Source: Haliclona indistincta
Taxonomy: Eukaryota; Porifera; Demospongiae; Haplosclerida; Chalinidae
Assembly: GCA_964017065.1 (NCBI GenBank)
Contig: OZ024783.1
Coordinates: 13,638,040-13,702,039 of the forward strand
Length of the DNA stretch: 64,000 nt
Direction of reading: 5' to 3'
The notes under the pieces: generated by a model
What the model was told of the DNA's origin: nothing
Databases searched by the model: none
What the model saw: only the letters and a program-made list of their open reading frames with translations
Part shown: positions 34,419 to 60,576 of the stretch, one piece after another
How the letters are laid out: every line of letters begins with the position of its first letter
Numbering within the stretch: the first letter of the stretch is position 1
Made by a program: the position numbers and the translations under genes

Positions 34419-36467
34419 ATGGAAGCTCCTTCAGTCACAAAGCTGTCTCATTTGAGTACCGATACCAGTGTGGTAGTTGATCACTATACTCACTTCTATC
34501 AAGAAAGAACTGATGATGCTAGAAGAGAAAGGAAAGAAAATGCCAAGGATATGGTCAAATCTTTCTACGAGCTGGCGACAAATTTCTATGAATATGGATA
34601 CGGTGAATGCTTTCACTTTTGCCCTCTGCAAGACAGCAAGACACTGCAGGAAAACATCACTGAATATGAGATCGAAATGGCTAGAACATTGGGAGCCAAA
34701 CCAGGACTAAAGTTATTAGTAAGTCTCTGTGGGTATGTGTGGAACAGTACAGTATTATAGAATGTTGATTATCTTTTGATTGCTTTTGTATGTATCCATT
34801 TTATAAGAGAAGCAAATACACACTATTGTAGGCATGCATGCATGCATGTAGTTTCTGCTTATCACAATAGCTATTTATCATTTTTATGACTTAATTATTT
34901 GCTATAATTACAGGACACTGGATCAGGAGTTGGAGGACCGGCTAGAAGAATAGCAAAGCACACTGGAGTCAGTATATGTGGAATAAACTACAGTGACTAC
35001 CAAATCAGGAGATCAAGAACACTCACGGCTAAAGCTGGACTTGAACACTTGATTTCATTCCACAAGGTACAGTACATTGATCAATCCAAAATGAAGTTGC
35101 ATTTTACTATGTCGTGTGGTGTGCGCATGCACAAGCAAGGCGTATATAGCAGTATGTATAATTCCTTAGACTATAATGCACACCAGTACATGGTACATTA
35201 CTGATACTACTATTTTTTGCTATAATAATTATTATTTTTTGCGTGAGCGTTGGAATACAAAAAAAAACAAATGCAAAATAAGACTAAACTATAAGATGTC
35301 AGATTATGTATTATTATATATAGGGTGATTTTTGCAACATGGACATTTTTGAGGACAATTCATTTGATGGAGTGTATAATCTGGAAGCAATCTGTCACGC
35401 GAAAGATCCACTACTGGTGTACAAGGAAATTTATCGCGTGCTCAAGCCCGGAGCTTTGTTCGTCTCAAGCTGTTGGGTGACCACTGATAAATTTGAGCCA
35501 GGAAATGCCACACATGAAGACGTTATACACAAGATATTAGTGAGTATCTAGATATTGTAGAAATACTAAATTAATTTTTTTGTTTTCGGCAGGTTGGTAA
35601 TGCACTTCCTGAGTTGAGAACCAGACAAACTGCTATTGCTAAAATGAAAGAGGCTGGTCTGGAAATAGTAGAGTGCACTGATCGCAGACATGATGGTGAT
35701 ATTCCATGGTAAGTTAGCCTCGTATCCCATAAAGAGCGGCCTAGGCAATCAATCTAATGCATGTGACTGCATTTAGAAAAATCTACCATATTTTGACCTT
35801 TCACTGCAAAATATTTTGCTTCATTAACGGGCCATTTGTTACTAGAGATTTGTAGTGAGTAAAATAAATCAGCCATTTAGCATTTATTATTGTGCTTCGC
35901 ATTAGTGTCTTATGGCTATGTGCAATCATGTGGAAGAAAAACTAACTGAGCTGAGCTAGCATCCTCGAAATATGATATACGGATTCCATGCAACAAATGA
36001 CTTGTTAAATACACATAACCATTATTGCAGTGAGCTGGCATCAAGTGCAGCTGCTATAAAATATTTGTATTCTAGTGATACAGTATGCAGCTGAAGCTAA
36101 ATCAAGCACCCAGTAGACGTCTTGTTAGTGTAAATATTGTATTCACTCAGATAAGGTACAAATGCCTATAGATGCCATAATTATGATGAATGCAGTATGC
36201 ATTACTTACTACTATTGTCATTACAGGTATGCATATTTGGAAGGAAACCAATGTCTATCACTAGAGAGTTTTCGTGCCTCGTGGCTAGGTAGAATGGTTA
36301 CATACTTCACGCTGTCTGCTCTAGAGCTGGTACACGTTGTGCCTAAAGGAACCACTGAAGTGCAGAGTGTGCTGTGCACAGCAGCTGATGGATTGATAGC
36401 TTCGGGAAAGCTGGACATATTTACACCTATGTTACGAGTTGTTGCCAGGAAGCCTCAAGACGATTGA
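34419..36467 (+). CDS. SMT: Sterol 24-C-methyltransferase, copy 1, 341 aa
   Basis: Five exons: 34419-34718, 34914-35066, 35324-35539, 35593-35708, 36227-36467 (1026 nt, GT-AG introns). The enzyme transfers a methyl group from S-adenosylmethionine to C-24 of a sterol side-chain double bond. Family landmarks in order: substrate-region motif YEYGYGECFHF (57-67; usual form YEYGWGxSFHF); SAM loop LLDTGSGVGGPAR (99-111; usual LDVGCGVGGP, so Cys is replaced by Ser); SDYQIRRSR; GDF...MD then EDNSFDGVYNLEAICHA (compare YxIEATCHA in Erg6); EIYRVLKPG; DIPWY (259-263); and a C-terminal SMT region ending in RVVARKP. Length is slightly short of yeast Erg6 because of a shorter N-terminus. Start ATG 34419 matches the start of copy 2. 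An AATAAA lies at 36632. Confidence 0.95.
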
Positions 36468-37034
36468 ATTATGATGACTGACCACACACTATGCACGTTA
36501 TAATCAATAATTATCAATGATCATGTATATTGCATTGACTATATCAATTTGGTAGTGTTATTATTATGTTTTGTGTTTTTACAGTAGAATTAATCATAAG
36601 AGCAAATGTGTATAAAAAATTAATTAATGATAATAAATATAAATGCAAATTGTTTATGACAAACTTGAATACTAAATGATTACCATGCACACACTCATAC
36701 AATAAGATTAAATACAAGTTAATTGTAGTAATGATAATTATAAGTCTAAGTTGTCAATAATGTAAATAATCTTTCAATCACGAACTTGCAACCGTGCTAA
36801 CTCTGACACTACAGTACAGATACGCGATCGAGTGTACCGGCTGACTACGTCGCGTGCGTTCCGTATGCATGACCGTATAAGGAATCGCTAAAAATAGAAT
36901 GGTATCTATGGTTGCACGCATTCCGCGCGTGTCGTCTCGATGGGCTCATAAAAATAGTCACCACCAGCTATAGGTCCATTATTCTAAATAAACCTGTACC
37001 AGAATATCCACCATATCATTCTCTGTCTTTCACA
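36468..37034. other. Intergenic between the SMT copies
   Basis: 567 bp, AT-rich in the first half (3' UTR with AATAAA at 36632). A GC-richer stretch at about 36790-36950, with CGCGATCG and CGCGTGCG words, is the likely promoter of copy 2. It is not similar to the upstream DNA of copy 1 except for the last few bases before the ATG. Confidence 0.5.
36632..36637 (+). promoter_or_regulatory. AATAAA polyadenylation signal, SMT copy 1
   Basis: AATAAA 165 nt after the stop codon. Confidence 0.45.
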
Positions 37035-39501
37035 ATGGAAGCTCCTTCAGTCACAAAGTTGTCTCACTTGAGTACCGATACCAGTGTGGTAGTTGATCAC
37101 TACACTCACTTCTATCATGAAAGAACTGATGATGCTAGAAGAGAAAGGAAGGAAAATGCCAAGGATATGGTCAAATCTTTCTATGAGCTGGCTACAAATT
37201 TCTATGAATATGGATATGGTGAATGCTTCCACTTTTGCCCTCTGCAAGACAGCAAGACACTGCAGGAAAACATTACTGATTATGAGATCGAAATGGCTAG
37301 AACATTGGGAGCCAAACCAGGACTAAAGTTATTAGTAAGTCTCTGTGGGTATGTGTGGAACAGTACAGTATTATAGAACGTTGATTATCTTTTGTATCCA
37401 CACACATGTAATTGTTTCATAAGAGAAGCATAATACACACAATCATAAGCATGTTGTATGCATGCAGTTTCTGCTTTATCACAATAGCCTTAATAATTAT
37501 TATTTGCTGTAATCACAGGACACTGGATCAGGAGTTGGAGGACCGGCTAGAATAATAGCAAAGCACACAGGAGTCAGTATATGTGGAATAAACTACAGTG
37601 ACTACCAAATCAGGAGATCAAGGACACTCACGGCTAAAGCTGGACTTGAACACTTAATTTCATTCCACAAGGTACAGTGCATTGATGAATTCATAATGGA
37701 GTTGCATTTTACTATGTTGTGTGGTGTGCGCATGCACAAGCAAGGTGTATAATAGCAGTACGTATATAATTCCTTAGACTATAATGCACATGCACCATGC
37801 AGTACATGGTACATTACTTATACTACTATTTTTTGCTATAATAATATTATTTTTGCATGAGCGATGGGATGTCAGATTATGTATTATAATTATAGGGTGA
37901 TTTTTGCAACATGGACATGTTTGAGGACAACTCATTTGATGGAGTGTATAATCTGGAAGCCATCTGTCACGCGAAAGATCCACTACTGGTGTACAAGGAA
38001 ATTTATCGTGTGCTCAAGCCCGGAGCTTTGTTCGTTTCAAGCTGTTGGGTGACCACTGATAAATTTGAGCCAGGAAACCCCACACATGAAGACGTTATAC
38101 ACAAGATATTAGTGAGTATCTAGATGTTGAAGGACTGTATTGATGACTTTTTGTTTTCGGCAGGTTGGTAATGCACTTCCTGAGATGAGAACCAGACAAA
38201 CTGCTATTGCTAAAATGAAAGAGGCTGGTCTGGAAATAGTAGAGTGCACTGATCGCAGACATGATGGTGATATTCCATGGTAAGTCATCTATAGCCTCCT
38301 ACCCATAAAGAACGGCCTAGGCAGTCAATCTAATGCATGTGACTGTAGAAAAATCTACCATGATAATTATTTTGACCATTCACTGCAAAATGTTTTGCTT
38401 CATTAAACAGGTCATTTGTTACTAGAGATTCGTAGAGAGTAAAATAAATCAGCCATGTAGCATTTTATTATTGTGCTTTTGGAGGAGTATATGCATGAGT
38501 GTGTTATGGCTATGTGCAATCATGTGGAAACAAAGGTAACTGAGCTGAGCTAGCATCCTCAAAATATGATAATATTATTATACGAATTCCATGCAATAAG
38601 TATATGTTATACCATGCCTACCCGTGGTGTATCATGAATACACGAAGCAATAACTATTAATCCCGAGGGCGTAGCCCGAGGGATTAATGGTTATTGCTGA
38701 GTGTATTCATGATACACCACAGGTAGGCATGGTATAACTGACTTGTACCATGGCAACCACCATGGCAACCACAATGCCCACTGATGTCTGTAGGTTTCTA
38801 TAGGATAAATAAGGGCGACTTGCACACTCTTTATAGTTTACTGGTGAGGTTGACTCACAACTCTCACCCCTTCCTGTTTTTCTCTCTGGAAGGTAGATCA
38901 TTTCTATGATCTTTTTTTGCCCAGTGGGAGTCATGTGACTTCCCGTGGAATATCAAGATATACCACAGGAAATCACATGATAAACCGTGGAATATCCAGT
39001 TATTCCACAAGAAATCATGTGACTTTCTATGGTATATCTGAAATACACCACTGGCAGTGCCTTTGAAAATAAGGCTTCCCATGGTACAAATTAAAATTAA
39101 TACACATGACTGTTATTGGTGGCAGTGTTGGCAGCCACAATAAAAATATTTGTATTCTAGTGATCAAACGCCCAGTAGACATCTTGTTAGTGTAAATATT
39201 GTATTCACTTAATTATATGATGAATGCAGTATGCATTACTTACTACTATTGTCATTACAGGTATGCATATTTGGAAGGAAACAAATGTCTATCACTAGAG
39301 AGCTTTCGTGCCTCATGGCTAGGTAGAATGGTTACATACTTCACACTGTCTGCTCTAGAGCTGGTACACGTTGTACCTAAAGGAACCACTGAAGTACAGA
39401 GTGTGCTGTGCACAGCAGCTGATGGATTGATAGCTTCGGGAAAGCTGGACATATTTACACCAATGTTACGAGTTGTTGCGAGGAAGCCTAAAGATGATTG
39501 A
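37035..39501 (+). CDS. SMT: Sterol 24-C-methyltransferase, copy 2, 341 aa
   Basis: Five exons with the same boundaries and phases as copy 1: 37035-37334, 37519-37671, 37896-38111, 38164-38279, 39261-39501. The protein differs from copy 1 at eight sites: Q28H, E82D, R112I, I159M, A213P, L231M, Q270K and Q339K. R112I lies directly after the SAM-binding GGPAR motif and A213P in the TDKFEPGN loop, so they are the changes most likely to matter. All signature residues are otherwise kept. Introns 1-3 are clearly homologous to copy 1, so the duplication is recent. Intron 4 has gained about 0.5 kb, including a hairpin element and short palindromic repeats. A possible AATAAA is at 39688. Confidence 0.95.
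38606..38738. mobile_element. Hairpin element, 133 bp, in SMT copy 2 intron 4
   Basis: Two arms of nearly 60 bp begin GTTATACCATGCCTACC and pair almost fully. The loop GAGGGCGTAGCCCGAG folds further. The corresponding intron of copy 1 lacks it. Left-arm-like sequence recurs without its partner at about 49283-49345 and 59725-59785. Confidence 0.85.
38900..39065. repeat. Short palindromic tandem repeats
   Basis: Three or four degenerate units of about 45 bp alternate a GTGGAATATC-type word with its complement, and an ATCATGTGACTT-type word. The array can fold on itself. It is part of the copy 2-specific insertion in intron 4. Confidence 0.65.
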
Positions 39502-39719
39502 ATTATTATGATGACAAACCACACACTGTGCGCATTATAATCAAGATCATCATTATTTTATAATGCATTGACTATATCAATTTGGTAGTGTTATTATAGT
39601 GATTCGAGGTCATCCCTACATATCATTGCCGATCGGCAATGATAATAGTGTTTTGTGTTTTCATAGTAGAATTTAATAATAACAGCAAATAAACGTGTCA
39701 TTGTAACATGCCCCGTGGC

Positions 39720-39965
39720 TCCGCCCACCGAGGCATAATTGTGAAGCACCAAAGGTGCGATGCCTCAGTGGAGATGCATGTAAGCAGCAGATGCATCAGG
39801 TAATAGAACAGAAGCATGCTTGCAATTAGCAAGTAGCAGAACCATGGAACCATAATCAGTAATACCATACGGTGGAAGCATGCAACTGCATGAGCAACAT
39901 ATTCATGGAAGGACATGCAGCAGAACCATGGAAGGATGCAAGCAGCAGAACCATGGTAGCATCCT
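39720..39965. repeat. Degenerate GCAGCAGAACCATGGA repeats
   Basis: The words AGCAGAACCATGGAA and GCATGCAA recur irregularly about every 20-50 bp. Non-coding; placed between SMT copy 2 and the retroelement fragment. Confidence 0.6.
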
Positions 39966-40044
39966 ACCTAAGTTCCTACCTAGCTAATCTGTCTACCACT
40001 CTCGCTCCTCTCTATTCACTCTTCAATTAAGTCATCCTCTACCT

Positions 40045-40560
40045 GGTCATGGAGGGACAGTCAGAATGAAGCATTCCTATAAACAATGCTTCTATCTTCT
40101 CAGGTACTAGCTCACTATGATCCAGCTGCAGAGCAGCAGCTGATCCTTGCCTGTGATGCCTCTCCGGTGGGTCTAGGAGCAGTACTCTCTCACCGATATG
40201 CTGATGGTACAGAGCGTCCTATTGGTTACATACACCTCACGATCTCTGTCTCAAGCCGAGAGAAACTAAGTTTACTCACAAATCGAAAGAGAAGGACTAG
40301 CCTGTGTATTCGGAGTGAAACGCTTCCATCGTTACCTGTATGGCAGACAGTTCGAACTGATCACAGACCACAAACCTCTTCTGACTTTGTTTAGTGAGAA
40401 GAAGTCGGTTCCAGTTCAAGCATCAGCTCGTATTCAGAGGTGGGCGCTAACCTTAAGCATGTATCAATACGAAATCTCACACAAGAACTCATGAGATCAT
40501 GCTAACGCTGATGCACTCAGCAGTTTGCCTCTTCCTGAGTCAATTGAGATCACTCCTCAA
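40045..40560 (+). mobile_element. Decayed Ty3/gypsy pol fragment (RT end and RNase H)
   Basis: Residues typical of the end of a Ty3/gypsy reverse transcriptase (WSWRDSQNEAF, then VLAHYDP) are followed by the RNase H start [16 protein letters not shown] and, in another frame, [10 protein letters not shown] and a QRWALTLS region. An in-frame TAA near 40080, a frameshift near 40230 and further stops break the reading frame. Neither integrase nor LTRs were seen. It is a dead fragment. Confidence 0.85.
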
Positions 40561-41219
40561 CCTGCTTGTCTTGCTTATGGAGCAGATAGACAATGGAGTA
40601 GTCACAGCAGATATGATTTGCTCGTGGACAAGGAAAGATCCAATTATTGTATTGATTTGAGCCAGCCAGATACTAGTATTGTAAACCCATGTGCACGATA
40701 CGACACTATTATATCAACTTATCAATAAATAATTATTATAGCCATCTTATTATGATTTAAAAAATAATGATCAGATTTATCACACCTATGAATGATCAAC
40801 AAAATGAATTCTATCAGTAGTGATAGATGATATACTGCAACTGTATACTGCTAAGCATGTAGGTCTAAGTTCGATTCCTGAACGAAAGTGAAACAATTTG
40901 ATTTGCTGCTGCACAAACTCTCCTCAAAACTTCGGATCTTTACAAGCACTCCAAGATGCAGGATGATCCATCTGTGTACAGCAAAAAGAAACTCACTAAT
41001 GCTTGCATGGTACTTGCCAGTAGTCCAGTTAGGAATTTCTTTATTGTCCTTTTTGGCAAACTTTTTGGACTCTCTTTTCTCAGTCTTAAACAAAACACGA
41101 CCTTGCAACTTGCACGCTTGTCGAATACCAAATGATGCACGCCTGCGCAGTGCACTGAAGTGCAATTACACGTACGTGTGAACTGAATCCAGCGTCATGT
41201 CCTCCTTTTCTCTGTGGTA
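40561..41219. other. Intergenic, upstream of ABCC copy 1
   Basis: No gene was recognised; overlapping frames at 40850-41180 on both strands look random. The sequence directly upstream of the ABCC copy 1 start is unrelated to the conserved 5' flank of copies 2 and 3. Confidence 0.45.
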
Positions 41220-47567
<6,348 letters not shown>

Positions 47568-47675
47568 TAACAACTTATACATGAACGTAGCACCTACTTC
47601 AAATTGGAGTACACATGTAGTGTGATCAAATTATGATTTTACAGTAATGGTTCCTATTCAGAAAAAGCTAATAAT

Positions 47676-47681
47676 AATAAA
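47676..47681 (+). promoter_or_regulatory. AATAAA polyadenylation signal, ABCC copy 1
   Basis: AATAAA 109 nt after the stop codon; conserved at 58132 downstream of copy 2. Confidence 0.45.
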
Positions 47682-50189
47682 TTATGCAAGGCTACATTAT
47701 TATTTTTAAGAATGTACTACTAATTTTGTATGCTATACTCAAGTTTGTTACTTGCAACATTGTTGCTAGGAATACTTATTCGCGCAACAATTGTATATAG
47801 CATACAACAAAGTAGCACTTTAGGCAATTTTGTTGCATGCAAAATCATATTATGCCTGATAATTATATCATCACTTTAAAAACAGACGAACATAGGATGC
47901 CAACAGATCTAGAGGGCGGAGACATTCTTTATTGTGTTTAGCATGAAACGTTATTATAATGAAATTTACAAAATAATGTTGTAGCTGACACTAGACTTGT
48001 TGGTATGAGTCGGCTTAGAAGTGAAATAGGTGTGGCAACTTGTAAGTGTCTTTGAACACCTACATGAAGTGAAGCATTATGGGTTTAAATTGGACGGTCT
48101 GACCAGTATGTCGTCTACTGACGCCTCCTTCAGAAGATTTACAATAAAACATAGCGGTGGTTTGGCGAGGAATGAATTTTCTACTGGTCATATTGGAGAT
48201 GCAAAATGAGTTTGTTGTGGTTTTGACAAGAAAGAGTCAGACAGATCACGTGAAGATAATTGTGATGACGAGACTGAACTAACGCTCAAGAGATTAGAAA
48301 AGGAATTACTTCTCTTGGCACAAACACTGAAGTCATGATTATGCTACCGCATAATTAGTTTCCTACACCATGCAGCGTAAGGACCCCTACGGTGCTGTTC
48401 ACAAGTGGACATTGGTCATTGTAAAAGACTAGAAGCCTCTGTGAGATGTCGACATCAACAAGACTCTACCGTAGACTTGTCTACTCCTCCTGACTATTCG
48501 CTATAGGAGTCACATGCTGAAGCATCATGTTGCACCGAGTTATTAAACATTATAATTATGCTTTACAGTGCACAAGACTAAGATTTAGAAAAAGAAATTA
48601 AAATTAAGCGATGATAGGCACTGAGGGTCAACCATATGGCAGCCGAAATTAATGACACTAAAGTACTTTAATGGCCACATGGGCTGCGGAAGTGGTACAA
48701 ACAGGGGTCAGTGTTGTTAGTCTCTTCATCCATTACAGTGTTAGGAACTATCATGTTGTCAACTCATACCCTCAACCTCACTAACTATTTTAAACCTTTT
48801 TCGATTATTCTTGTGATTGACAATAACATCCCACGCTCCTTACTCTCTGAAGACACTGTAAACCTTCTGTCATCTATCAGACCAGTAACTGCTGCTTACA
48901 ATAATTATTGTAAAAATTAAATAACAGCTAAAACAGCTAGCATAGAATACAGCTAATACTGATAGTGATCAAAAAACTAAAGTAAAGTAAAAAGTTTTAA
49001 TAAAAACTGAAATTAGTATTAGTCATCGATGTTTACGGTATAGTAGCAATACATTAATACGAGGATATTGACTGATCGTACGAAGCTCACATGTCAGTAC
49101 ATCCTGCATGGATGAATTATGTGAAGCAGGTGCATTGAAATGAATTGCTTTTCAGCTAGAGAGAGAAAAATAGGAAGGAGTGAGATGTACATGTAGTTGT
49201 GAAACTATATCAGCTTGTGCAAGTCGCACTATTAATTTATCCTACAGAAATCAGTGGTCATGGTGGTTGCCATAGTACAAGTAAGTTACGCCATGCCTAC
49301 CCGCCGTGGTGTATCATGAATACACTCAGCAATAACCGATTAATCGCTCAGGACTATAAACAACTAATGAATGAAGTAACTAACTAACTAATGAATACCG
49401 GTACCTATGCAGGTCTTGACCTCCAATTAGATCGCCGCCAATGAGGAAAATACGGCTATTTCAGGCACTAAGGAACACTTTCACTGGAGATTAACAGACA
49501 TGCCAGCGATCGTTTGTATTGTGCTGGAGGCTTCTTCGCCGCGGCAGACTTCTCCAAGTCGCCGATTTCACAGCTTATTATGGGACTAGAAGTCTCCGGC
49601 TTAGGAAGACAGCTAGCTACCTAAGTAAAAACACTGCTAGGATAACAATGTGGCATCGGTGCGATATATAGGATAACAGCGGGAACATTAGCGCAGTACG
49701 TTTGAGGAGCGTTTTGCTTGGTTTTCAGTATGGCGTGGCCGAGGTCGTAGATAAGCATGGGACTGGAAAGCGGCCTGGTTAATCTTTGCGCAGCGGCGTT
49801 CCGCGGAAGCATTACTATTATGATGTGTATAGCTATCCTTAGTCTTGGAGTACTGCAAACACAAACATGGCCAAGTATGCCGGATTTTGACAAAAATTAA
49901 CGACGTAGACAAGGACTATCAAGATCAAACCGAACACTGAGAGCCCGCGCAAACTAGCCATAGAGTTCAAAAATTCCCTAGTTACCATCCTTACATGGGC
50001 TGTTTATCTATAACTCAGCTCGCTATCACTGTAATTTTATTGATAGACTGAGGGATGGCTGGTATGATAGTGTTTTTAGTTGATGGTTCAGTATTACGTA
50101 AGTCAGTCTTTGCCTTCCTCTCGCGGGATTCAGTGCACGCTCCTTCGTAAGTTGTTTCGACTCGTGCGAATTCTGTGAATTCAAGTTAT

Positions 50190-50197
50190 TATAAAAG
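50190..50197 (+). promoter_or_regulatory. TATAAAAG box, ABCC copy 2
   Basis: TATAAAAG 77 nt upstream of the ATG, in a block conserved upstream of copy 3 but absent from copy 1. Confidence 0.6.
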
Positions 50198-50266
50198 TTC
50201 TGTCTCTGTGATTCTTAGCTTACAAAATTTTGCTCGAACATTGCCTAGCTGCTGCCTCCTGGCACC

Positions 50267-58022
<7,756 letters not shown>

Positions 58023-58131
58023 TAACAACTTATACATGAACGTAGCACCTACTTCAAATTGGAGTACACATGTAGTGTGATCAAATTATGATTTTACAGT
58101 AATGGTTTCCTATTCAGAAAAAGCTAATAAT

Positions 58132-58137
58132 AATAAA
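58132..58137 (+). promoter_or_regulatory. AATAAA polyadenylation signal, ABCC copy 2
   Basis: AATAAA 110 nt after the stop codon, in conserved flank. Confidence 0.45.
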
Positions 58138-60500
58138 TTATTATGCAAGGCTACATTAATTATTTTTAAGAATGTACTACTAATTTTTGTATGCTATACT
58201 CAAGTTTGTTACTTGCAACATTGTTGCTAGGAATACTTATTCGCGCAACAATTGTATATAGCATACAACTAAGTAGCACTTTAGGCAATTTTTTTGCATG
58301 CAAAATAATATTATGCCTGATAATTATATCATCACTTTAAAAACAGACGAACACAGGATGTTAACAGATCTAGAGGGCGGAGACATTCTGTGTTTAGCAT
58401 GAAACGTTATTATAACAAAAAAATGTAAATAATGTTGTACCTGACACTAGACTTGTTGGAATGAGTCGGCTTAGAAGTGAAATAGGTGTGGCAACTTGTA
58501 AGTGTCTTTGAACATGCACCTACATGAAGTGAAGCATTATGGGTTTAAATTGGACGGTCTGACTAGTATGTCGTCTACTGACGCCTAGCTCCTTCAGAAG
58601 ATTTACAATAAAACATAGCGGTGGTTTGGCGAGAAATGAATTTTCTATTGGTCATATTGGAGATGCAAAATGAGTTTTTTTGTGGTTTTGGCAGGAAAGA
58701 GTCAGACAGATCACGTGAAGATAATTGTGATGACGAGACTGAACTAACGCTCAAGAGATTAGAAAAGGAATTACTTCTCTTGGCACAAACACTGAAGTCA
58801 TGATTATGCTACCGCATAATTAGTTTCCTACACCATGCAGCGTAATGACCCCCCTACGGTGCTGTTCACAAGTGGACATTGGTCGTTGTAAAAGACTAGA
58901 AGCCTCTGTGAGATGTCGACATCAACAAGACTCTACCGTAGACTTGTCTACTCCTCCTGACTATTCGCTATAGGAGTTACATGCTGCAGCATCATGTTGC
59001 ACCGAGTTATTAAACATTATAATTATTATAATTATGCTTTACAGTGCACAAGACTAAGATTTAGAAAAAGAACTTAAAATTAAGCGATGATAGGCACTGA
59101 GGGTCAACCATATGGCAGCTGAAATTAAAGTGGTACAAACAGGGGTCAGTGTTGTTAGTCTCTTCATCCATTACAGTGCTAGGAACTATCATGTTGTCAA
59201 CTCATACCCTCAACCTCTCTAACTATTTTAAACCTTTTTCGGTTATTCTTGTGATTGACAATAACATCCCATGCTCCTTACTCTCTGAAGACACTGTACA
59301 CCTTCTGTCATCTATTAGACCAGTAACTGCTGCTTACAATAATTACTGTAAAAATTAAATAACAGCTAAAACAGCTAGCATAGAATACAGCTAATACTGA
59401 TAGTGATCAAAAAACTAAAGTAAAGTAAAAAGTTTTAATAAAAACTGAAATTAGTATTAGTCATCGATGTTTACGGTATAGTAGCAATACATTATTACGA
59501 GGATATTGACTGATCGTACGAAGCTCACATGTCAGTACATCCTGGATGAATTATGTGAAGCTGGTGCATTGAAATGAATTACTTTTCAGCTAGAGAGAGA
59601 AAAATAGGAAGGAGTGAGATGTAGTTGTGAAACTGTATCAGCTTGTGCAAGTCGCACTATTAATTTATCCTATAGAAACCTACAGTAATCAGTGGTCATG
59701 GCGGTTGCCATGGTACAAGTAAGTTACACCATGCCTACCCGCCGTGGTGTATCATGAATACACTCAGCAATAACCGATTAATCGCTCAGGACTAACAACT
59801 AATGAATGAAGTAACTAATGAATACCTATGCAGGTCTTGACCTCCAATTAGATCGCCGCCAATGAGGAAAATACGGCTATTTCAGGCACTAAGGAACACT
59901 TTCACTGGAGATTAACATATATATGCCCAGCGATCGTTTGCATTGTGCTGGAGGCTTCTTCGCGGCAGAATTCTCCAAGTCGCCGATTTCACAGCTTATT
60001 ACAGGACTAGAAGTCTCCGGCTTAGAAAGACAGCTACCTAGCTAAGTAAAAACACTGCTAGGATAACAATGTGGCATCGGTGCGATATATAGGATAACAG
60101 CGGGAACATTATAGCGCAGTACGTTTGAGGAGCGTTTTGCTTGGTTTTATGGCGTGGCCGAGGTCGTAGATACATAACCCTCGTCGTAGATACAAACCAA
60201 AAATTGACGACGTAGACAAGGACTATCAAGATCAAACCGAACACTGCGAGCCCGCGCAAACTAGCCATGCATAGAGTGCAAAAAATTCCCTAGTTACCAT
60301 CCTTACATGGGCTATTTATCTTAACACAGCTCACTATCACTGTAATTTTATTGATAGACTGAGGGATGGCTGGTATGATAGTGTTTTTAGTTGATGGTTT
60401 AGTATTACGTAAGGCAGTCTTTGCCTTCCTCTCGCGGGAGTCAGTGCACGCTCCTTCTTAAGTTGTTTCGACTCGTGCGAATTCTGTGAATTCAAGTTAT

Positions 60501-60508
60501 TATAAAAG
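60501..60508 (+). promoter_or_regulatory. TATAAAAG box, ABCC copy 3
   Basis: TATAAAAG 76 nt upstream of the ATG, within the flank shared with copy 2. Confidence 0.6.
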
Positions 60509-60576
60509 TTCTGTCTCTGTGATTCTTAGCTTACAAATTTTGCTCGAACGTTGCCTAGCTGCTGCCTCCTGGCACC

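Larger units (their letters stand above)
47568..50266. other. Intergenic between ABCC copies 1 and 2
   Basis: This 2.7-kb block is nearly repeated at 58023-60576. It holds an AATAAA at 47676 (likely poly(A) signal of copy 1), a lone arm of the hairpin family seen at 38606 (about 49283-49345), and the promoter of copy 2 at the right end. Short open frames (e.g. 48711-48920) change residues between the two blocks as freely as silent sites, so they are probably not genes. Confidence 0.65.
58023..60576. other. Intergenic between ABCC copies 2 and 3
   Basis: Near-duplicate of 47568-50266 with small indels: AATAAA at 58132, a lone hairpin-family arm at about 59725-59785, and the copy 3 promoter at the right end. 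No gene was recognised. A 60-codon frame at 58621-58803 is broken by a one-base indel in the other copy. Confidence 0.65.

Noticed and set aside
34845..34862. GCATGCATGCATG run in SMT copy 1 intron 1
   Set aside because: Short simple repeat with no further structure.
39255..39524. Antisense frames inside SMT exon 5 (also 36221-36418) and antisense NBD1 frames
   Set aside because: Shadows of strongly conserved sense exons.
40851..41181. Overlapping frames on both strands upstream of ABCC copy 1
   Set aside because: No family motifs, and not conserved upstream of the other copies.
48711..48920. 69-codon frame shared with 59149-59358
   Set aside because: Between the two copies I see about four replacement and two silent changes, so no sign of purifying selection.
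58621..58803. 60-codon Glu/Lys-rich frame
   Set aside because: The matching sequence near 48170 has a one-base indel in a T run that breaks it.
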